From: Bacillota bacterium
GTDB taxonomy: Bacteria > Bacillota > Clostridia > Christensenellales > Pumilibacteraceae
NCBI GenBank assembly: GCA_009780325.1
Contig: WRAF01000001.1
Coordinates: 61,048-125,047 of the forward strand
DNA: 64,000 bases
Reading direction: 5' to 3'
The notes beneath the pieces are model-generated. The model was not told the DNA's origin, ran no database searches, and saw only the letters and a program-made list of their open reading frames with translations. Every line of letters starts with the position of its first letter. Position 1 is the first letter of the stretch. Made by a program: the position numbers and the translations under genes. Positions 60,564-64,000 of the stretch are shown piece after piece.

Positions 60564-60592
60564 AAAACAAGGATATTATTATTCTTGTTTTT
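60564..60592 (+). terminator. Terminator after the two-span membrane protein gene
   Basis: AAAACAAG / CTTGTTTT with a twelve-base loop is followed by more T residues. The T run reads directly into the first copy of the dispersed repeat. Confidence 0.75.
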
Positions 60593-60825
60593 TTATGCTA
60601 TAGGAATTATTGTTTTGTTGAGATTGTTTGCACGCCAAAAAAACCCGCCCTATGCAGGGGCGGGTCGGGACTTAAAGCCCCTTTTTTTATGCACTAGGAA
60701 TTATCGTTTGAAAGGAAAGATACTGGCATCAACAAAAAGGGCGCCTATGCAGGGCGCCCGATGTGCCCGAAGGGCACTTTTGTTCTATACAGGAAACAAG
60801 CAGAAAATTTCTTATAGAATGACAT
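60587..60825 (+). repeat. Tandem units of a terminator-linked intergenic repeat
   Basis: Two units of about 95-100 bases lie in tandem. Each opens with TTTTTTTATGC-(TA/AC)-TAGGAATTAT(T/C)GTTTG and carries a GC-rich stem around the loop TATGCAG (ACCCGCCC / GGGCGGGT, then GGGCGCC / GGCGCCC). Each ends with a second stem (GGGACTTAAAGCCC; GTGCCCGAAGGGCAC). A third, partial unit follows. The opening segment also follows terminators at 18049 and 36793. The 80-residue ORF predicted across it is not a gene. Confidence 0.65.
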
Positions 60826-60995
60826 AAATTTAGGTTTTAATAAGCGGAGTAGTTTCTAGTATGTTGAACAATTTTAAATTTTAGCATCCTTTACTTTGTT
60901 CTTTGAAAAATTGTAGAACAAATTTAAGTTGTTTTTCATATTATGCTATAGGGTGCTTTTATGTATCTTTAGAAAAAACAAAGGAAGGAGAAAAA
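60826..60995 (+). other. Leader of the collagen-like gene
   Basis: No gene is seen here. A hairpin TTTGTTCT / AGAACAAA at about 60895-60922 and another partial repeat-like 'TTATGCTATAGGGTG' precede the GGAAGGAG ribosome site. I could not confidently assign a housekeeping or sporulation-sigma promoter. Confidence 0.35.
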
Positions 60996-61988
60996 ATGAG
61001 ACAATTTAATTTAAGAGGAGGCTGTATGTGCAATCGTCATTCTGATAGTGATGGAGGCAGGAGAAATCTATTTGGTGATGAACTAGATGAGGAAATAGAT
61101 GATGACATGACTCAATTTTTAAATGAGAGAAATGATTTTTCGGGTGGGCGAAGAGGTGTTGAGAGAGGTGAAGATTTAAATGAGCATGATAGAGGAGAGG
61201 GAAGATTTGATGGAGATTGTCGTAGAGAGAGAGATGGAAAGAGAGTTTGCTTTACTGTGCCAAGGGGTGAAAGAGGTGAGCGTGGTGAGAGAGGATTGAG
61301 AGGTGAGCGAGGAGAAAATGGTGCAAGGGGTGAAAGAGGTGAGCGTGGATTAAGGGGCGAGCGTGGTGAGAGAGGTGAAAGTATTAGAGGCGAGCGTGGA
61401 CCTAGGGGTGAGCGTGGTGAGAGGGGCGAAAGAGGCGAGAGAGGACCTAGGGGCGAGAGGGGTGAAAATGGGTCTGGTGCAAGTGCTATAATTCCATTTT
61501 CATCAGGCTTGCCAGTTGATCTTACTACAGATTGTGGTGACCGTCGTGGACATGGAGCTTTCTTAGGTTTTGGGCATTCTACAACAAGCCCTATGCGCTT
61601 AGATAATACTATCGATATTAGCGGAGCACCAGGCATAAATATTGATTTTGCATTTTGTGTGCCAAGAGATTGTCATGTAACTGCAATGAGCGGATATTTT
61701 AGCACTGCATTGCCAGTGGATGCTAGGTGCGGCGTACAGATTGTGGCTCAATTATATCATTCTGAACATGATAATAATATTTTTAGCCCGATTGAAGGAG
61801 CACGCTTATTACTTGAGCCTAAGTTATGTGATAGAAATTGCAATAGCGGGATAAGGGTACATGCGACAAGGGATGATATAAATGTGAGATTGAGAGCCGG
61901 AACAAGAGTTATGATGGTATTTTATGCAAGGGCTAGAGAATTGCATACGGTAGTAGGATATGCAAGTGCGGGTATTGTGATTGAGTAG
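60996..61988 (+). CDS. Collagen-like exosporium protein with BclB-type C-terminal domain
   Basis: The start is ATG 60996, directly after GGAAGGAGAAA; the track's longer start lacks a ribosome site. Residues 1-90 are an acidic/basic, Cys- and Gly-containing head ('LRGGCMCNRHSDSDGGRR'). Residues ~90-163 are collagen triplets dominated by G-E-R ('GERGERGLRGERGE'), with one irregular 'ESIRGERGPRG' break. The last ~165 residues ('SAIIPFSSGLPVDLTTDC', 'GAFLGFGHSTTSPM', 'GYASAGIVIE') match the BclB-type C-terminal domain of exosporium and spore-surface glycoproteins. It should form trimeric filaments on the spore surface. A terminator follows. Confidence 0.88.
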   Translation: MRQFNLRGGCMCNRHSDSDGGRRNLFGDELDEEIDDDMTQFLNERNDFSGGRRGVERGEDLNEHDRGEGRFDGDCRRERDGKRVCFTVPRGERGERGERGLRGERGENGARGERGERGLRGERGERGESIRGERGPRGERGERGERGERGPRGERGENGSGASAIIPFSSGLPVDLTTDCGDRRGHGAFLGFGHSTTSPMRLDNTIDISGAPGINIDFAFCVPRDCHVTAMSGYFSTALPVDARCGVQIVAQLYHSEHDNNIFSPIEGARLLLEPKLCDRNCNSGIRVHATRDDINVRLRAGTRVMMVFYARARELHTVVGYASAGIVIE

Positions 61989-62002
61989 GTAAATATATAA
62001 GT

Positions 62003-62041
62003 AAAAAAAGTAGCCTTAATATTGTAAAGGCTACTTTTTTT
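62003..62041. terminator. Bidirectional terminator
   Basis: The arms AAAAAAAGTAGCCTT / AAGGCTACTTTTTTT lie between the convergent collagen-like and coiled-coil genes. Confidence 0.92.
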
Positions 62042-62068
62042 GTTTATAAAGAAATTAAAAACTAAAAT

Positions 62069-62578
62069 TTAACCGCCGCCAGCACTAATAAATGCATCAA
62101 TTATTCTCCATGCAGTAAAAGCAATGGCTGCGATAGAAGAAATTATTGCCAAAGTTTTAGCGATTTTTTCTCTGCGCTTAGATAGTTTAAACTGAGTATT
62201 TAATTCTTCATTATGCTTAGTTAGGTGATTAACTTGCGATAAAAGTGTTTCATTATTTTCTTTAACTGTAGTTAAATAGAACAACAACATTTTATTTTGT
62301 TCATCAACTTTATCTAGTTGATTTTCAATTGCATCAAGATAATCATTTAATTTGCGTTGATATTTTTTTGTTTTTTCACAATTTTCAGGCAATGTAGTAT
62401 TCTTAGATTTATTGGCATCATTTTTAAGTTCTTTATTGTATTTTTTTTCAGCATTCCTATTAAATAAAAATTGCTTAAATTTTGCAATTTTACCTTGTTT
62501 GGGTTGTGAATCATCAAGATTATTATTAGGTTCAATATCTTGATTAAGTATTTCATTTTCATTTAAAGTATTATCCAT
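62069..62578 (-). CDS. Coiled-coil protein with C-terminal membrane anchor, unknown
   Basis: The 169-residue protein starts at ATG 62578 on the minus strand. The N-terminus is Asn/Asp-rich and disordered ('NENEILNQDIEPNNNLDDSQ'), followed by a basic segment and a coiled coil at ~75-130 ('YLDAIENQLDKVDEQNKMLL', 'TVKENNETLLSQVNHLTKHN'). One C-terminal helix ('TLAIISSIAAIAFTAWRIID') and a Gly tail follow. It looks like a tail-anchored scaffold. No ribosome site is clear (upstream 'TTATTGTATGG'). It is divergent from the DNA glycosylase gene. Confidence 0.55.
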   Translation of the reverse strand: MDNTLNENEILNQDIEPNNNLDDSQPKQGKIAKFKQFLFNRNAEKKYNKELKNDANKSKNTTLPENCEKTKKYQRKLNDYLDAIENQLDKVDEQNKMLLFYLTTVKENNETLLSQVNHLTKHNEELNTQFKLSKRREKIAKTLAIISSIAAIAFTAWRIIDAFISAGGG

Positions 62579-62623
62579 ACAATAATTATTACCATATTTT
62601 GTTATTAAATGTCAAGGATTTAT

Positions 62624-62652
62624 TTGCCTAATTAATATTATTTTGTTATTAT
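62624..62652 (+). promoter_or_regulatory. Promoter producing a leaderless OGG-like transcript
   Basis: TTGCCT (62624-62629) and TATTAT (62647-62652) are 17 bases apart with an extended -10 TGT. Eight bases separate the -10 from ATG 62661, and there is no ribosome site. Confidence 0.6.
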
Positions 62653-62660
62653 ATATTTAT

Positions 62661-63479
62661 ATGGAATTAGCAAAAATTATTAATAATAATACCATAATAG
62701 TTTATGACTTATCACAATTTGACATGCATGCAATCATGCACAGCGGTCAAGTTTTTAGATATTTTGAAATTAATAATGGTTATGAATTAGTGGTCGGCAG
62801 TCACTTTGTGCACTTATATAAAGACAATGATAATATAATAATTAAATGTGACGATGCGGATTATTTTTTTAATTATTTTGATTTATCTCAAGATTATAAT
62901 GAAATAAAGAAAAGAATAGGTGAAAACATATGTTTTGCACCAATTATTGAAACAAGCGGAGGGATTAGAATTCTAAAAGGTGAGTTTATTGAAATGGTAA
63001 TCTCTTTTATTATCTCAGCTAACAATAATATTAAGCGTTTCACTAAAACTCTTAACTTATTATCAGAAAAATTTGGAGAGAAATTAAAAAATGGAAGATA
63101 TTCTTTTCCTGCTTTAAGTGATCTTCAAAATATTGATGAATCAAGCTTTAAAGAATTTGGCTGCGGATATAGAAGTTCTTATTTAGTTAAAGCTATTCAG
63201 CAATTAAAAGATCTTGATTTAGAGTTTTTAAAAACTTTATCAAACGACCAGTTAATGCATGTTCTTTTAAAAATCCAGGGAGTAGGAAAAAAAGTAGCCT
63301 CATGTATCATGCTTTTTTGTTTTCATAGGTTGGATATTGCTCCTATAGATACTTGGATTCATAAAGCAATTGATAAATTAGGTGATGATAAAAATCTATT
63401 ATTAAATCATCAATATGCAGGTGTATATCAGCAATATGTATTTCATCACTTGCAATATTTAAAAAAAGATATAAGTTAA
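62661..63479 (+). CDS. 8-oxoguanine DNA glycosylase-like (OGG1/HhH-GPD family)
   Basis: The start is ATG 62661; the track's six-residue longer version lies in the promoter. The 272-residue protein has the OGG N-terminal domain with 'MHSGQVFRYFEINNGYELVV' (the 'GQ.F.W' type signature, here with R-Y). The HhH-GPD core follows: 'EMVISFIISANNNIKRFTKT' (equivalent of 'SSNNNI.RI'), the hairpin 'LLKIQGVGKKVASCIML' with the catalytic lysine in 'GKKVA', and the aspartate in 'IAPIDTWIHKAI'. It excises oxidised guanine and cleaves the strand. It stands alone and appears leaderless. Confidence 0.9.
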   Translation: MELAKIINNNTIIVYDLSQFDMHAIMHSGQVFRYFEINNGYELVVGSHFVHLYKDNDNIIIKCDDADYFFNYFDLSQDYNEIKKRIGENICFAPIIETSGGIRILKGEFIEMVISFIISANNNIKRFTKTLNLLSEKFGEKLKNGRYSFPALSDLQNIDESSFKEFGCGYRSSYLVKAIQQLKDLDLEFLKTLSNDQLMHVLLKIQGVGKKVASCIMLFCFHRLDIAPIDTWIHKAIDKLGDDKNLLLNHQYAGVYQQYVFHHLQYLKKDIS

Positions 63480-63513
63480 GTCAAAAAATTGTAATAATAA
63501 TTAAACAAAAAAA

Positions 63514-63546
63514 TAGAGCAGCATAATCATTTATTATGCTGCTCTA
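63514..63546 (-). terminator. Terminator overlapping the end of the DtxR-like gene
   Basis: Perfect 14-bp arms TAGAGCAGCATAAT / ATTATGCTGCTCTA are followed on the minus strand by a T run. The 5' side of the hairpin contains the last codons and stop of the regulator. Confidence 0.92.
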
Positions 63547-63904
63547 CATATTTTTTAATACATTCAAGTGTTTGTTCGCTTATATCATGTTCCATCCTGC
63601 AGGCATCTTTTGCCGCTATATCATGTGCTACGCCATGCAGCTCCCAAAATTTTGTGATTAACTGATGCCTATCATAAATCTCTTTTGCTTTTTTATATCC
63701 AGATTCAGTTAAGACAATATGATTATTGCTATCTATATATATATATCCTTTTGTTTTTAATATTCCAAGAGCCCTAGTGATAGAAGGTTTTGAAAAACCA
63801 AGAGCATTAGCAACATCAATTGCATGCACTCCATCACTATTTTGTGTCAATATAAATATTGTTTCAAGATAATTCTCGCCAGATTCTCTGATATTTTCTA
63901 TCAT
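63527..63904 (-). CDS. DtxR/MntR-family metal-dependent transcriptional regulator
   Basis: The 125-residue protein starts at ATG 63904. The N-terminal winged helix reads 'GENYLETIFILTQNSDGVHA', 'IDVANALGFSKPSITRALGI' and 'LKTKGYIYIDSNNHIVLTES'. The metal-binding/dimerisation part has 'DRHQLITKFWELHGV', 'AAKDACRMEHDISEQTLECI', in which the Cys/His/Glu cluster 'ACRMEH' is the DtxR signature. It lacks the C-terminal SH3 domain, as in MntR. It would repress transport genes when Mn(II) or Fe(II) is plentiful; no target is in view. The promoter is nearly perfect and leaderless. Confidence 0.9.
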   Translation of the reverse strand: MIENIRESGENYLETIFILTQNSDGVHAIDVANALGFSKPSITRALGILKTKGYIYIDSNNHIVLTESGYKKAKEIYDRHQLITKFWELHGVAHDIAAKDACRMEHDISEQTLECIKKYVEQHNK

Positions 63905-63910
63905 GCTTTC

Positions 63911-63940
63911 ATTATATTAAAAAATCTTTATATAAGTCAA
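63911..63940 (-). promoter_or_regulatory. Leaderless promoter of the DtxR-like regulator
   Basis: On the minus strand TTGACT (complement of 63935-63940) and TATAAT (complement of 63911-63916) are spaced by 18 bases. Only GAAAGC separates the -10 from the ATG, so the mRNA should begin at the start codon. Confidence 0.75.
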
Positions 63941-64000
63941 GTAATTAATATAGAAAAACTCTGTGCATTTATAGTGAATAGTCAGTTTTTATCTGGAATT

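Noticed and set aside
60585-60827. 80-residue ORF in the ORF track
   Set aside because: It runs across tandem hairpin repeats and has no ribosome site. It is a by-product of the non-coding repeat.
61264-61485. Tandem-repeat DNA that could be taken for a CRISPR array
   Set aside because: The repeats are 9-18-base codon periodicities of Gly-X-Y triplets within one gene. There are no spacers of constant length and no cas genes.
61112-61636. 174-residue Pro/Leu/Ser-rich antisense ORF
   Set aside because: It is the complement of the collagen triplets (GER read backwards as SPL) with no promoter or ribosome site.

Overview
The window is about 64 kb of low-GC Gram-positive (Bacillota, Clostridia-like) chromosome. 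Signs of this are strongly AT-rich intergenic DNA, AGGAGG-type ribosome binding sites, frequent TTG/GTG starts, an exosporium-type collagen protein with a BclB-like C-terminal domain (so probably an endospore former), and an uninterrupted nth-obgE-nadD-rsfS-tsaE-tsaB-rimI cluster. I cannot name the species; an uncultured gut-type Clostridia member fits.

Layout. (1) 1-~9260 is the right end of a prophage: tail tip genes, two tail fibre/appendage proteins, a holin-like protein, small unknown genes and a large serine integrase. Its base composition is visibly richer in G and C than the rest. (2) ~9260-12290 is a scar zone. The prophage sits inside an IS21-type istA gene; the istA 3' part and a damaged istB follow. 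Then come a TPR-like ORF bounded by short direct repeats and remnants of a second prophage end. (3) 12295-21627 is mixed chromosome: a zinc-ribbon protein, a repeat-containing lipoprotein, degV, an aminotransferase, tyrS, ilvE, a membrane protein behind a triplet-repeat promoter, tRNA-Gly(TCC), two small unknown proteins, and a divergent cysteine desulfurase / DUF3343 pair. (4) 21728-30564 is an eleven-gene, tightly packed operon: nth, obgE, a nadD-yqeK fusion, rsfS, an ECF transporter S component, tsaE, tsaB, rimI, an alpha/beta hydrolase, a membrane-anchored MurF-like ligase and a fabG-like reductase. (5) 30630-46862 holds two large membrane-anchored surface proteins on the minus strand, two half-size TauE proteins, a PdaB-like deacetylase with an altered catalytic position, an OB-fold protein, a Ppx/GppA-like protein, a LURP-one-like protein, maf, ppa, an MreB relative, and an orphan 893-residue protein that looks like a catalytically stripped cyclic-glucan-synthase/GH94 relative. 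(6) 46922-63904 holds rarA, an ABC exporter pair, lepA, hemW, hpf, a HAD phosphatase, a 792-residue unknown membrane protein, pgk, the collagen-like exosporium protein, an OGG-type DNA glycosylase and a DtxR/MntR-type regulator.

Cross-cutting signals. Several monocistronic or first genes (nth, rarA, the OGG-like glycosylase, the DtxR-like regulator and the 812-residue surface protein) have a good -35/extended -10 promoter whose predicted start point falls on or within a base or two of the start codon, with no Shine-Dalgarno. They look leaderless, and three of the five are DNA-repair genes. One promoter carries a (GAC)n tract as its whole spacer. The tract is three bases longer than the 17-bp optimum, so it could act as a phase switch. 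A dispersed, terminator-linked intergenic repeat occurs at three or more places.

All identifications come from reading motifs by eye; no database search was run.
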